Of a stretch of 64,000 nt of DNA, positions 29,962-38,689 are shown piece after piece. Position numbers and translations under genes: made by a program. Positions within the stretch are counted from its first letter, which is position 1. Each line of letters opens with the position of its first letter. The DNA comes from Subsaximicrobium wynnwilliamsii. GTDB taxonomy: Bacteria > Bacteroidota > Bacteroidia > Flavobacteriales > Flavobacteriaceae. The DNA is taken from contig NZ_VORM01000003.1 of the NCBI RefSeq assembly GCF_007997225.1, forward strand, positions 186,001 through 250,000, written 5' to 3'. The notes beneath the pieces are model-generated. The model ran no database searches, was not told the DNA's origin, and saw only the letters and a program-made list of their open reading frames with translations.

Positions 29962-29990
29962 TCTGTTGTCTGTTGTCTGTTGTCTGTTGT
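29962..29990. repeat. CTGTTGT heptamer array
   Basis: CTGTTGT repeated four times just upstream of the AIM24-like gene; related in sequence to the array before gldF. Confidence 0.75.
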
Positions 29991-30096
29991 TAAATTCAGT
30001 TTAAAAGGAATATCTCCAAATGGTCGATAAAATATTTATGATTTATTCTAGAAGCAAAGATTAAAACACGCTTTGTTCACTAGAGGAGCCGTGTCA

Positions 30097-30156
30097 GTGA
30101 CTGAGACTGCGATTGCGATTGCGACTGCGACTGCGACTGAGACTGCAACTGTGACC
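30097..30156. repeat. GCGACT hexamer array
   Basis: About ten hexamers of the type GACTGC/GATTGC/GAGACT in tandem between the AIM24-like gene and the 3' end of the DUF4442 gene. Purine/pyrimidine drift indicates an ageing slippage array; no conserved coding sense. Confidence 0.75.
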
Positions 30157-30176
30157 TTAATATTTTTTCAAAATTC

Positions 30177-30632
30177 CTAACTCCTAAGCTTAAGCGTCCA
30201 CTCAAAACTAAAGTCAGATACCTCCAAACCTTCTTCATTAATACCTTTGGAACTGAGCCAAACGGTTTGACCTTCTTTGGTGTCTACTGCTTTAACAATC
30301 GCTTCATCAATAGCCTTACCTGCATTGCAGGTAAATGTGATTTTACCTGTGGCCTTTTTGGAAAACGATGCTCTATTATTGGCCACGAGCATGGAAATTT
30401 CATGATCGCTCTGTCTTATCTTGGTCATGACCAAGGCCCCTGTACTCAATTCTGCTGCCATCCCCTGCACTGCCCAAAACATGGAATTAAAGGGATTTTG
30501 GTTGATCCAGCGATGGGTCACAGCCACAACGCAGGTGGTTTCATTTAAAAATTTGGTGCGCACCCCACATAAATAGGCTGCAGGTAATTTGAGCATGAGG
30601 AAACGATTTAATTTTGTGGGTGATATGGTCAT
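30177..30632 (-). CDS. DUF4442 hotdog-fold protein
   Basis: A 151-residue protein with the DUF4442 (YiiD C-terminal-like hotdog) pattern: KLPAAYLCGVRTKFLNETTCVV, HRWINQNPFNSMFWAVQGMAAELSTGAL and FTCNAGKAIDEAIVKAV. Probably a thioesterase-like fold without proven substrate. Cytosolic, single gene. Confidence 0.88.
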   Translation of the reverse strand: MTISPTKLNRFLMLKLPAAYLCGVRTKFLNETTCVVAVTHRWINQNPFNSMFWAVQGMAAELSTGALVMTKIRQSDHEISMLVANNRASFSKKATGKITFTCNAGKAIDEAIVKAVDTKEGQTVWLSSKGINEEGLEVSDFSFEWTLKLRS

Positions 30633-30739
30633 GGACTGTTGAAGTTTCAGCTAAAATATAGAAAATAATCGGAACTTCAATTTGTTAATTTTATGTTAAA
30701 TTATAGTACTATGCGTAACATAATACCTTTTTAAGGACA

Positions 30740-30747
30740 TATATTTG
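30740..30747 (+). promoter_or_regulatory. Putative -7 element for the DUF4870 gene
   Basis: TATATTTG, an exact TAnnTTTG match, ends 28 nt before the ATG at 30776. Confidence 0.5.
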
Positions 30748-30775
30748 TATAAGAAGTTACTATATCCTTTGAACC

Positions 30776-31222
30776 ATGCTAGAAAACAATCACAAGAACA
30801 TCGCCACCTTCATCCACTTATCTACCTTTTCAAGATTCGTGTTTCCGTTAGGAAATTTTATCGCACCCATTTTATTGTGGGCACTCAATAAGGGCAAATC
30901 CGAATTTGTGGACGCCCATGGCAAACAGGCCATCAATTTTCAAATCAGCATTCTTCTGTACACCGTGATTATTGGCATGCTCACGATCCCATTTTTCATA
31001 TTCAAGTTTATGAGTGGTATTGATTATATCGATTTCAACGGGTTTGAGAACTTTCATTTCAACATCCATGAACCTTCTCCTCTGCTCTATTTTACTGGTG
31101 GTCTAGGCATTCTGGCAGTTTTCGGGTTTCTATTGGAATTGGTATTCATTGTTATTGCTAGCTTAAAAGCCCGCGATGGCGAATTGTATCGATATCCGTT
31201 AACCATTACATTTCTGAAATAA
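30776..31222 (+). CDS. DUF4870 domain membrane protein
   Basis: A 148-residue membrane protein with three or four TM segments and the DUF4870 opening LSTFSRFVFPLGNFIAPILLWALNKGKSEFVDAHGKQAINFQ pattern (shown here in pieces: FIAPILLWAL; VDAHGKQAINFQ). It heads the DUF4870-PadR-PspC-GIN gene run that is conserved in Bacteroidota and probably deals with envelope stress. Function unproven. Confidence 0.9.
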   Translation: MLENNHKNIATFIHLSTFSRFVFPLGNFIAPILLWALNKGKSEFVDAHGKQAINFQISILLYTVIIGMLTIPFFIFKFMSGIDYIDFNGFENFHFNIHEPSPLLYFTGGLGILAVFGFLLELVFIVIASLKARDGELYRYPLTITFLK

Positions 31223-31324
31223 GAACGTAAAACCTAAAATAGCACACTTTAAATTGAAGGCATTCATGGATACGAAAACCCTTCAGCATATTAAAAACAC
31301 CGACATAACCTATAGAAGCATTAT

Positions 31325-31657
31325 ATGAAGATAGAGAACACAAAAGCGCAAATGCGAAAAGGCGTTTTGGAATATTGCATCTTATCCGTCTTAAGGGACG
31401 AGGATGCCTATGTTGCCGAAATTCTTGAAACACTCAAGGATGCAAAAATGCTTGTGGTGGAGGGTACCATTTACCCCTTGCTCACACGACTCAAAAATGC
31501 AGGTTTGCTCAATTACCGTTGGGAAGAATCCACGTCTGGGCCTCCGCGAAAATATTACGGACTCACAAATACCGGTAAATTATTTCTTAGCGAATTGAAC
31601 AGCACTTGGACCGAGCTTCAAAATGCGGTCAATCTAGTAACCAGACACAATAAATAA
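31325..31657 (+). CDS. PadR-family transcriptional regulator
   Basis: A 110-residue winged-helix repressor: AQMRKGVLEYCILSVL, LVVEGTIYPLLTRLKNAGLL and GPPRKYYGLTNTGK are PadR hallmarks; the long C-terminal helix dimer region is short, as in the PadR-s2 group. It is 11 nt upstream of the PspC gene and presumably regulates its own operon in response to an unknown ligand. Confidence 0.94.
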   Translation: MKIENTKAQMRKGVLEYCILSVLRDEDAYVAEILETLKDAKMLVVEGTIYPLLTRLKNAGLLNYRWEESTSGPPRKYYGLTNTGKLFLSELNSTWTELQNAVNLVTRHNK

Positions 31658-31668
31658 CACCAATAGAG

Positions 31669-33516
31669 ATGAATAAAACAGTCAACATAAATTTAGCAGG
31701 CATTTTCTTTCACATCGATGAGGACGCCTACTTGAAATTACAGCGCTATTTGGAGGCCATCAAACGCTCGTTTACCAATTCTCAAGGACGCGATGAAATC
31801 ATAGCCGATATAGAAGCACGTATTGCAGAGCTTTTTAATGAGCGTATGCAGAACGATAAACAGGTCATTGGCGTGAAAGAGGTGGATGAGATCGTCACAA
31901 TTATGGGTGAGCCTGAAGATTATTTGATAGATGACGATATTTTTGAGGATGAACCCAGACAAGGCTATGCCAAAAGCAACACGAACACTAAACGCTTATT
32001 TAGAGATACAGATAATTCTTATATAGGTGGCGTTTGTTCTGGGCTTTCGCACTATTTGGGTCTAGACCCCATTTGGATCAGGTTTATATGGATCTTGCTC
32101 ATACTAAGTGCGGGAACAGGCGTTTTGGTTTATATTTTGCTTTGGATTCTCGTCCCAGAAGCCAAAACCACTGCTGAAAAATTAATGATGCGTGGCGAGC
32201 CTGTAAACATTAGCAACATTGAAAAAAAAATAAAGGATGGGTTTGAAAACGTCTCGAACAGTGTAAAAAATGTCGATCTCAAAAAACATGGGGACAAACT
32301 GAAGGAAGGCTTCGAGCATGTGAGCGGTTCCATCAATGAAGGCGTCAAACGCGCCGATTTCTCCAAACAAGGACAGCGCTTCAAATCGACTTCCACTAGC
32401 TTTTTTGATGCTGTTGGAACCATTGTCATGTTCATTCTCAATGTATTCGCGAAATTTTTCGGGCTGTTGCTCATCATCTTTGGCGCCCTTTTACTTTTAG
32501 GCCTCATCATAAGTGTATTCTCTTTGGGCACCTCGTCTTACTTTCATCCTTGGTGGATGGATTATCCAGAAGTACTCAACACCACTGGAATGCCGATTTG
32601 GCTGGGAGGGTTTGCACTGTTCCTCTTTCTTGGAATCCCATTTTTCTTTATATCCTACTTGGGCCTCAAGATCTTGATCAACAACTTGAAATCGATAGGC
32701 AAGGTCGCGAAATTGACCTTATTGGGACTATGGGTGATTGCATTATTCTCGATAATTTTTATGAGCGCAAGACAAGCCTCCTATTTTTCTTCGGAAAACT
32801 CCACACTTACCAACGAACGCCTCAACTTGAACACGAACGATACGCTTCAAATTAAAATGGTGTCTACGCAATTGAACCGAATGAATAGCAACAGTTTTAG
32901 AAATAACAGCTTTGAAATCACTTATGATGAAAACGATCAGAAGGTGATCTACTCCAGGAATATTCATGTGAGTGTTAGGTCCACAAAAGACTCGGTAGCC
33001 ACAATCAGAATTGAAAAGCAAGCCAGAGGCCGTAACTTTATGGAAGCTCGAAAAACGGCTGATTTTATCGATTATCATTATGAAATCAATAACAATCAAT
33101 TGCTCTTGGATAATTTTATCGTGACCGATTATGACAACAAATTTTTAGATCAAAAAGTAGATATTACCATTTATTTGCCGGAAGCAACCCTCTTTAGAAT
33201 GCACCAAAATACATCCAGTTTTTTGAACAGTCATGCATCTGGGGGTAACTTAATGTCGTTTTCAGATGTAGGTCATTTACTAAAAGTCACTGAAGATGGC
33301 AACACTTGTTTAGACTGTTTGGAAGAAGAGCGTTTTAAGGTCAAGGTGGACTTAAAGGATGGAGGCGCAAGTTTGAAAATAAATGAAAACGGAATTGAGG
33401 CCAACTCCAACACCAACAGTTTTAAAGCAGACAGTACCGGTATTAAAGCAAAAACAGACTCGGTTAGAGTGAATATTGACAGTAACGGCATTGAGATTAG
33501 CACAGATAGCGATTAA
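31669..33516 (+). CDS. PspC domain envelope-stress protein
   Basis: A 615-residue inner-membrane protein. Residues ~1-90 are a cytosolic helical part (RDEIIADIEARIAELF; EIVTIMGEPEDYL); ~105-170 is the PspC domain (RDTDNSYIGGVCSGLSHYLG then two hydrophobic helices); an amphipathic repeat-rich segment follows (KIKDGFENVSNSVKNV, KLKEGFEHVSGSI); then three more TM segments (~240-360) and a C-terminal extracytoplasmic beta-rich domain resembling DUF4097/GIN adhesins. Phage-shock-like sensing of membrane stress is inferred. Controlled by the adjacent PadR gene. Confidence 0.93.
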   Translation: MNKTVNINLAGIFFHIDEDAYLKLQRYLEAIKRSFTNSQGRDEIIADIEARIAELFNERMQNDKQVIGVKEVDEIVTIMGEPEDYLIDDDIFEDEPRQGYAKSNTNTKRLFRDTDNSYIGGVCSGLSHYLGLDPIWIRFIWILLILSAGTGVLVYILLWILVPEAKTTAEKLMMRGEPVNISNIEKKIKDGFENVSNSVKNVDLKKHGDKLKEGFEHVSGSINEGVKRADFSKQGQRFKSTSTSFFDAVGTIVMFILNVFAKFFGLLLIIFGALLLLGLIISVFSLGTSSYFHPWWMDYPEVLNTTGMPIWLGGFALFLFLGIPFFFISYLGLKILINNLKSIGKVAKLTLLGLWVIALFSIIFMSARQASYFSSENSTLTNERLNLNTNDTLQIKMVSTQLNRMNSNSFRNNSFEITYDENDQKVIYSRNIHVSVRSTKDSVATIRIEKQARGRNFMEARKTADFIDYHYEINNNQLLLDNFIVTDYDNKFLDQKVDITIYLPEATLFRMHQNTSSFLNSHASGGNLMSFSDVGHLLKVTEDGNTCLDCLEEERFKVKVDLKDGGASLKINENGIEANSNTNSFKADSTGIKAKTDSVRVNIDSNGIEISTDSD

Positions 33517-33771
33517 ACTGAAGACACCGTTAAAAGCGGTTTGTTATTCGTTGTTTGGCAAAATAAAAGCAGCGGCAGGATCGCATTTAATCGAATTAAG
33601 TTCAAAGATCGTTTTTTGATGGAAATATCTATTTATATTGCCCATCAACAGGTTCGCAAGTAAGTCACATTATTTCTAATTCGAATAGCAAAATATAGGC
33701 TTTCGGTTTGTTTAAGGCCATTATGATGCCACCAATTCAAACGATAAATTAAGTTTGGGATGGTTTTTGTT

Positions 33772-33779
33772 TATATTTG
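33772..33779 (+). promoter_or_regulatory. Putative -7 element for the GIN-domain gene
   Basis: TATATTTG, exact TAnnTTTG match, ends 21 nt before the ATG at 33801. It implies that the GIN gene can be transcribed apart from the PspC gene. Confidence 0.5.
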
Positions 33780-33800
33780 CGAGCATTCTTAGAACAAAAA

Positions 33801-34634
33801 ATGAGAAGATTTATTTTTATACTTGCAACCATATTAAGTTGCCCGGGCCTTGTAAGCGCCCAAGAACTTGAAAAAGTCAAAGGGAATAGAGAGTTGACCA
33901 TCAAACAGACTTACGTTGATGAGTTTGAAAAGATAGTTGTTGGCCAAGATTTTGAGGTAGAACTGTTTTACAACAAAAAACCGTCGGTTGAGATTGAGAC
34001 AGACGATAACCTGCACGAATATATCGAAATACAGGTTGTTGCTGGCGTTTTAAGCCTAAAAAGCGTGGGAGATATTAGACCGAAGCAACTCAATATCAAA
34101 ATCAATTATGGCGAAACCTTCAAGGATATCGAAGTCAATGACGATGCCGAGATTAGATCACTTACCTCTTTAGAGCTTACCAATGCCAACTTGAAAACTA
34201 CAGGCTCATCTAGGGCATATTTGAATATCAAGGCAGATCAATTTAATTTTACGGCATTGGATAAAGCCAAAGTCAAATTGAACATCACAGCCAACAATGC
34301 CTCGATCATCATGAGTGATAACGCTAGAATGGATGCATTGATCAACGCTCCAGAAACAAAAATCGACCTCTACCAAAGAGTGAATGCCAATGTGGAAGGC
34401 ACAGCTACTAATTTAACGATTAGAACAGATAACGACTCCCAATTTGACGGTAAGAACTTTAGCGTTAAAAACTGTACAGTCAATGCAGAGGTCTCAAGTG
34501 AGGTTACCACAGAAGTCATGGAGCAAATTAATATTGAAGCGTCTGGCTCAAGCGAGATTTACCTTTACGGAAACCCTAAAATAACAATCAATCGTTTTAC
34601 AGAATCTGCAAAACTTCAGAAGAAAGAAAAATAA
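33801..34634 (+). CDS. Head GIN domain (DUF2807) secreted protein
   Basis: A 277-residue exported protein: signal peptide MRRFIFILATILSCPGLVSA and a repetitive beta-helix domain of the DUF2807 type (VVGQDFEVELFYNKKPSVEIE, VAGVLSLKSVGDIRP, NVEGTATNLTIRTDNDSQFDG). Start at 33801 begins the signal peptide; a TTG 24 nt upstream is in frame but overlaps the promoter. Likely periplasmic or surface; commonly encoded next to PspC genes in this phylum. Followed by a strong terminator. Confidence 0.9.
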   Translation: MRRFIFILATILSCPGLVSAQELEKVKGNRELTIKQTYVDEFEKIVVGQDFEVELFYNKKPSVEIETDDNLHEYIEIQVVAGVLSLKSVGDIRPKQLNIKINYGETFKDIEVNDDAEIRSLTSLELTNANLKTTGSSRAYLNIKADQFNFTALDKAKVKLNITANNASIIMSDNARMDALINAPETKIDLYQRVNANVEGTATNLTIRTDNDSQFDGKNFSVKNCTVNAEVSSEVTTEVMEQINIEASGSSEIYLYGNPKITINRFTESAKLQKKEK

Positions 34635-34655
34635 ATGCGATGTTTATTAAAAAAT

Positions 34656-34690
34656 AAAACTCCGAAACTAAACCGTTTCGGAGTTTTTTA
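34656..34690. terminator. Bidirectional terminator between GIN gene and trxB
   Basis: AAAACTCCGAAAC (34656-34668) pairs with GTTTCGGAGTTTT (34675-34687); T-run after it and A-run before it. Confidence 0.92.
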
Positions 34691-34769
34691 TGCTTAAGAT
34701 TTATTGGTGTAGGCTGATTTAAGATATTAAAACCTGTCTAAATTTGCATTGCCACTATTCAAGTTAAAA

Positions 34770-35747
34770 TTAATACATTGGCGTAACAAATTCAAAATCG
34801 GCATCTTTAGCTGCTAGATAACGCTCAGCATCCAAAGCAGCCATACAACCAGTTCCCGCTGCGGTTACGGCTTGACGATACACATGATCTGCTGCATCAC
34901 CAGAAACAAAAACACCTTCAACCTCGGTTTTCGCAGTGCCTGGTTTGTTGATGATATATCCCGTTTCATCCATCTTTAAATAGTCTTTAAAGATGTCGGT
35001 ATTTGGTGTATGCCCAATCGCCACGAAAAACCCTGTTGCAGGTATAACGTGCTTCTCATTGGTTTGGTTATTGAACGCGCGAACGCCTGTCACCACTTGG
35101 CCATCCCCAAGAACTTCATCGGTTTCCGTATTGTAAAGTATTTCAATATTTTCGGTTTTCTTTACCCTTGCCGACATGATTTTTGAAGCTCTAAACTCAT
35201 CTCTACGAACAAGCATGGTCACTTTTTTACACAGTTTTGAAAGGTAATGTGCTTCCTCACAAGCACTATCGCCTGCTCCAACAATCACAACTTCCTGATT
35301 TCTATAGAAAAAACCGTCGCAAACTGCGCAAGCAGAGACACCTCCACCCAACTTGAGGTATTTTTGTTCAGAGTCGATGCCCAAATATTTGGCCGATGCG
35401 CCGGTGGAGATAATCACAGTTTCGCAATGAATCTCTTTGGTATCGTTAACCCACACCTTATGGATGTCTCCAGAGAAATCTACCTTGGTGACCCAACCGT
35501 TGCGCACATCGGTTTCAAATCGCTCCGCTTGTTTTTGTAATTCAATCATCATTTCTGGCCCCGTGATTCCATCAGGATAACCTGGGAAATTTTCAACTTC
35601 GTTGGTGGTGGTAAGTTGACCGCCAGGCTGAACGCCTTGATACAACACGGGTTTCATATTGGCTCTCGCAGCATAAATAGCGGCAGTGTAACCTGCAGGA
35701 CCAGAACCTATGATAAGGCATTTTACTTTTTCAATTTGATCTGACAT
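34770..35747 (-). CDS. trxB: Thioredoxin-disulfide reductase
   Basis: NADPH-dependent FAD enzyme that keeps thioredoxin reduced. 325 residues: FAD-binding LIIGSGPAGYTAAIYAARAN, the redox-active CAVC (Cys140, Cys143) in SACAVCDGFF, the NADPH-binding VIVGAGDSACEEAHYL and C-terminal GVFVSGDAADHVYRQA. Complete and typical. Probably works with the peroxide-response genes upstream. Confidence 0.97.
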   Translation of the reverse strand: MSDQIEKVKCLIIGSGPAGYTAAIYAARANMKPVLYQGVQPGGQLTTTNEVENFPGYPDGITGPEMMIELQKQAERFETDVRNGWVTKVDFSGDIHKVWVNDTKEIHCETVIISTGASAKYLGIDSEQKYLKLGGGVSACAVCDGFFYRNQEVVIVGAGDSACEEAHYLSKLCKKVTMLVRRDEFRASKIMSARVKKTENIEILYNTETDEVLGDGQVVTGVRAFNNQTNEKHVIPATGFFVAIGHTPNTDIFKDYLKMDETGYIINKPGTAKTEVEGVFVSGDAADHVYRQAVTAAGTGCMAALDAERYLAAKDADFEFVTPMY

Positions 35748-36013
35748 AATATATGACTTAATAATTATTGATTCCTTTAATTAGTTTCGATTTCTAAACT
35801 TTGGTTATTGTTCAAAACGCCTAAACTAGCGACAAAAGTAGGGTTTTTTATATCAAAATTGAGGTCGAAGTTATCAACAGTAATAATAGTCACATTTAGT
35901 AAACACATAGGCAAAACTATTTTTTACTTTGAATCAGGTTAAATTTTGGTTCAATTGCGTTAAATCAATTTTACTTTTAAAATTACTTTTATATCTTACC
36001 ATCAAAACAAACA

Positions 36014-36424
36014 ATGGCAAGTATTTCAACTCATAAAAACATGATCAAAATCTATTACAGTTCAGAATCGTCTATAGGAAAACAAACCTACGGCTATGTC
36101 AACGCCTCTTTTAAAGAGCTTTTAGGCATAGATGTAACCAAGGATAAGGTGACCGGCACCCAATGGAAGGATATTGCAGAACATCTCGATATTCCCATTT
36201 CTGGTTTGATAGACAAGGAGCATCCCTTGTTTACTGAAAATTATGATAAGGATGCAAATTTAGATCAGGATGGCTGGATCAAAGTGTTGAACAATCATCC
36301 AGAAGTTCTAAACTATCCCATTGTGATTATGGGAAATAAGTATATGCAGATTAGAAATCCTTCAGATATAGCAAAACATTTAGATCCCAACAGTCAAGGT
36401 ATTGATGAAAAAAAATATATCTGA
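36014..36424 (+). CDS. ArsC/Spx-like thioredoxin-fold protein lacking cysteines
   Basis: A 136-residue cytosolic protein whose order fits ArsC-like reductases: IKIYYSSESSIGKQTYGYVNA in place of the usual CxxC/CxxS strand, a helical insert (TGTQWKDIAEHLDI), LIDKEHPLF, and VLNNHPEVLNYPIVIMGNKYM corresponding to the LIKRPI... substrate loop. There is no cysteine in the whole chain, so classical thiol chemistry is impossible. Likely a regulatory or degenerate member. Monocistronic, ending at a clear terminator. Assignment is moderate. Confidence 0.72.
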   Translation: MASISTHKNMIKIYYSSESSIGKQTYGYVNASFKELLGIDVTKDKVTGTQWKDIAEHLDIPISGLIDKEHPLFTENYDKDANLDQDGWIKVLNNHPEVLNYPIVIMGNKYMQIRNPSDIAKHLDPNSQGIDEKKYI

Positions 36425-36590
36425 AGATGTTTTAGACATGGATCTTTGCCAACCGATGGCCTACCAAAATATTTAGATACCATAGCCAGCCGCCCCTATA
36501 AAAGGATTTTACTTTTTAGAAATCATACCAAACATTCGAATTAATTTTGATTTGCCATTGGTATAGACTTAAAATCTTTGGCATAAAAAA

Positions 36591-36622
36591 AGAGCCTCAT
36601 TTTTCAATGAGGCTCTTTTTTT
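36591..36622. terminator. Bidirectional terminator
   Basis: AGAGCCTCAT (36591-36600) pairs with ATGAGGCTCT (36607-36616), T-run after, A-run before; separates the ArsC-like gene from the convergent small lipoprotein gene. Confidence 0.92.
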
Positions 36623-36639
36623 AATAGGATACTGATTGA

Positions 36640-36780
36640 TTAATCTACTGCATCTTCTACATCATCTGCAACATCTTCTACGGCATCGCCAACATCGTCT
36701 GCTTCCTTGGTATCTCTACAACTGGTAAATACAGTTGAAATTGTAAATAATATTAAAAATAATTTACCTAATTTTTTCAT
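36640..36780 (-). CDS. Very small acidic lipoprotein (46 aa)
   Basis: Reads MKKLGKLFLILFTISTVFTSC, a lipoprotein signal with Cys21, then RDTKEADDVGDAVEDVADDVEDAVD, i.e. a mature part of about 26 residues dominated by Asp/Val/Ala heptad-like (DDVxDAVEDVADDVEDAV) repeats. Clean start with an AT-rich leader, and it ends just before a strong terminator, which supports it being real. Similar tiny acidic lipoproteins occur with stress-related genes (my inference). Function unknown. Confidence 0.78.
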   Translation of the reverse strand: MKKLGKLFLILFTISTVFTSCRDTKEADDVGDAVEDVADDVEDAVD

Positions 36781-36822
36781 AATGAACGTTTTAAAGGTTA
36801 GTGTTAATGAAGTTATGATTGA

Positions 36823-36981
36823 TTATTTAAATGCACCTTTGAGTAAAGATAGAACAAATAAAACAATAAAGATGAAAAATACAATTTTTGCTATTCCTGC
36901 TGCTGCTCCTGCAATTCCGCCGAAGCCTAAAACTGCTGCTATGATCGCAATAATTATAAATGTGATTGTCCAACGTAACAT
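36823..36981 (-). CDS. DUF1328 family small membrane protein (YtjA-like)
   Basis: A 52-residue protein starting [21 protein letters not shown] and continuing [21 protein letters not shown]: two hydrophobic helices with the GFGGIAG...GIAK motif of DUF1328/YtjA, commonly induced in stationary phase or osmotic stress. Same strand as the small lipoprotein 42 nt downstream; the two are probably cotranscribed. Confidence 0.9.
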   Translation of the reverse strand: MLRWTITFIIIAIIAAVLGFGGIAGAAAGIAKIVFFIFIVLFVLSLLKGAFK

Positions 36982-37102
36982 AAAAAATGGTTTTTAGTTT
37001 AAAAATGATAAGATTGATTTTCAATCTATTAATTGCAAGGTCGCTAAAATCTAAAAAATCACTTATCGCATTACAACTTATACTTAACTCAAAAGCGGTA
37101 TT

Positions 37103-37810
37103 TTAACTGGTTCTCAAAATGTCATAATAATCTGCACTTTCAATAATAGTGTCATACACACCAGAATCCCTATAGAATTCTTCCTTGATTGGATATGATA
37201 AAAATTCAAGAGTCTCATGATTTTGAATCAATGGCATTTGATCTTGATACGATTTGCTCGTGTCCAACCACTTTGAAAAATCGCCGTTTTTAAATACCAA
37301 GGGTTTATTTTTACTAAGATTCGGTATATTTTCAAAGGCTCTGTTTGCCTTTGTAATTAGAATTGAGCAGGTAATGAACCCGTCTTCCAACATGTTGTAA
37401 ACACCAGCAATACCAAATGGCCTATGATCTTTAAGATGTACATGGTAAGGAAAAAGTTTGCCTTCATGAAGCCGTGAAGTAAAAAAACCCGAAGTGATTA
37501 CAATACATCGATTGGTTGTGAGCGCGTTGTAATAAAGCTCGTCAGACGCGTCAACCTTATCTAAATTAATATTAAGGGTGTTATCCACACTTTGGTAGGA
37601 TTTCCAATCATCATCGAAGTCTTTTGGTAACAAGCCCCAAATGGCGTGATTGATTTGATCAGGGTCTTGTGCGGTAATAATGGATACCGTAACCTCCTTC
37701 AACCCATTTAAGATTGTTTTAGACTTGTATAGATTAGGGAAGTTGTGTTTTCTACTAAATTCTTCTTCTATGGTTTCTAATTCGGAACTATTAGTTAATT
37801 TATAAAACAT
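37103..37810 (-). CDS. Divergent SRAP (HMCES/YedK-like) protein without catalytic residues
   Basis: A 235-residue protein aligned by pattern to SOS-response-associated peptidases: LNGLKEVTVSIITAQDPDQINHAIWGLLP, a middle RCIVITSGFFTS (normally RC(L/I)xPADGFYEW), PFGIAGVYNML and FITCSILITKAN. Key residues are gone: residue 2 is Phe where SRAP needs the DNA-protein-crosslinking Cys2; the GFYEW Glu is Thr/Ser; the usual His in THDRMP is not present. The chain is intact, so it is likely a structural or regulatory derivative, possibly still binding abasic DNA. Family assignment fairly sure, function not. Confidence 0.8.
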   Translation of the reverse strand: MFYKLTNSSELETIEEEFSRKHNFPNLYKSKTILNGLKEVTVSIITAQDPDQINHAIWGLLPKDFDDDWKSYQSVDNTLNINLDKVDASDELYYNALTTNRCIVITSGFFTSRLHEGKLFPYHVHLKDHRPFGIAGVYNMLEDGFITCSILITKANRAFENIPNLSKNKPLVFKNGDFSKWLDTSKSYQDQMPLIQNHETLEFLSYPIKEEFYRDSGVYDTIIESADYYDILRTS

Positions 37811-37904
37811 GATTCGTTTTTTATAAAAGAAAGCAATATATCTGTTGATGCTTGACGCGATAGCTAATCCATTGGACGCATTTAAAAATTTAACACTGCA
37901 AAAA

Positions 37905-37930
37905 AAAAAGACGCAAATTGCGTCTTTCTT
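37905..37930 (-). terminator. Terminator for the four-helix protein gene
   Basis: GACGC-aaatt-GCGTC with AAA/TTT extension; on the minus strand it is followed by ten T. It lies just after the stop of the gene ending at 37956. Confidence 0.8.
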
Positions 37931-37955
37931 TAATCATGGTAAACTACCAATTTTT

Positions 37956-38414
37956 TTATTGGCTATCTCTTAAATCCTCAAGATTTTTGATATTGCTCAA
38001 GCCTGTTTCAATCGTCTGTTTCTGTGAGTTTAAGATCGATCGCGTACTCGAAGGCAAACTTGTTTCCTGCAAGACTTCGTTGTACTCCTCAACCGATGCT
38101 TTCTCACCTGTGATGGCTTCTTCCAGCATGGATTCTTCATTATCGCCTGAGAATAATGCTTTAACATTCATCCAAGCTCTATGCGCCGATCCGGTTAAGC
38201 TTCCGCCCTTATCCACTTCTTGACCAAAAGACTTGATCTCCGTTTTTAATTCATGTCCAAAATTGTAACGCTCTTGCGCCTTTTGGTTGAAATACGATTT
38301 CAATGCGGGATGCTCAATCTGTTCCGCTGCATTTTTAAAACCCTTTTCTGCATCGTATGTTTTCTCTAATAATTCGTTTAATTTCTTTCCGACTTCTTCT
38401 GTGTAAGTACTCAT
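37956..38414 (-). CDS. PA2169-family four-helix-bundle protein (ferritin-like, DUF2383)
   Basis: A 152-residue soluble protein: VGKKLNELLEKTYDAEKGFKNAAEQIEHP, FNQKAQERYNFGHELKTEI, GSLTGSAHRAWMNVKALFSG and LEEAITGEKASVEEYNEVL are the four helices of the PA2169/DUF2383 group. Often associated with stress responses and found in the same genomic neighbourhoods as YtxH, CsbD and DUF1328 proteins. Metal binding is possible via Glu/His but unproven. Monocistronic. Confidence 0.9.
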   Translation of the reverse strand: MSTYTEEVGKKLNELLEKTYDAEKGFKNAAEQIEHPALKSYFNQKAQERYNFGHELKTEIKSFGQEVDKGGSLTGSAHRAWMNVKALFSGDNEESMLEEAITGEKASVEEYNEVLQETSLPSSTRSILNSQKQTIETGLSNIKNLEDLRDSQ

Positions 38415-38581
38415 ATAATAATTGATTTTTAGATTGGCAACAGTTTTTTTTGTGATGGCTGTTGGTTTCCATCAAATGGGATACCCCCATAAGTTCACAA
38501 TAAAAATAGCCTAATAGTAAGAAAGGGTTTAGTCTAAACACGCCAAAATTTGACGCATTCCGAATCTTAAGTTATTATTAA

Positions 38582-38689
38582 CTATTCCACACTGAAAGAA
38601 GGGTCGTAGCGATTTGCAAGTTTTAGGAAGTAGTGCTCTGTTTTAGTTGGATTTGGGCTTTGAGAAGGTTTCTTTTTCAAGGTCTCCAT
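38582..38689 (-). pseudogene. Possible gene relic or 35-aa ORF
   Basis: ATG at 38689 gives METLKKKPSQSPNPTKTEHY followed by FLKLANRYDPSFSVE and stop, 35 residues. The overlapping +1 frame upstream reads KPIKVYGDLEKETFSKPKSN then stop. The good look of both frames is best explained by decay of a longer gene; homology unknown. Confidence 0.3.

Noticed and set aside
36827-37024. 65-codon minus-strand ORF overlapping the DUF1328 gene
   Set aside because: It is an out-of-frame shadow; the DUF1328 frame (36823-36981) carries the family motif.
37581-37589. Perfect DnaA box TTATCCACA
   Set aside because: It is a single copy within the coding region of the SRAP-like gene; one 9-mer is expected by chance.
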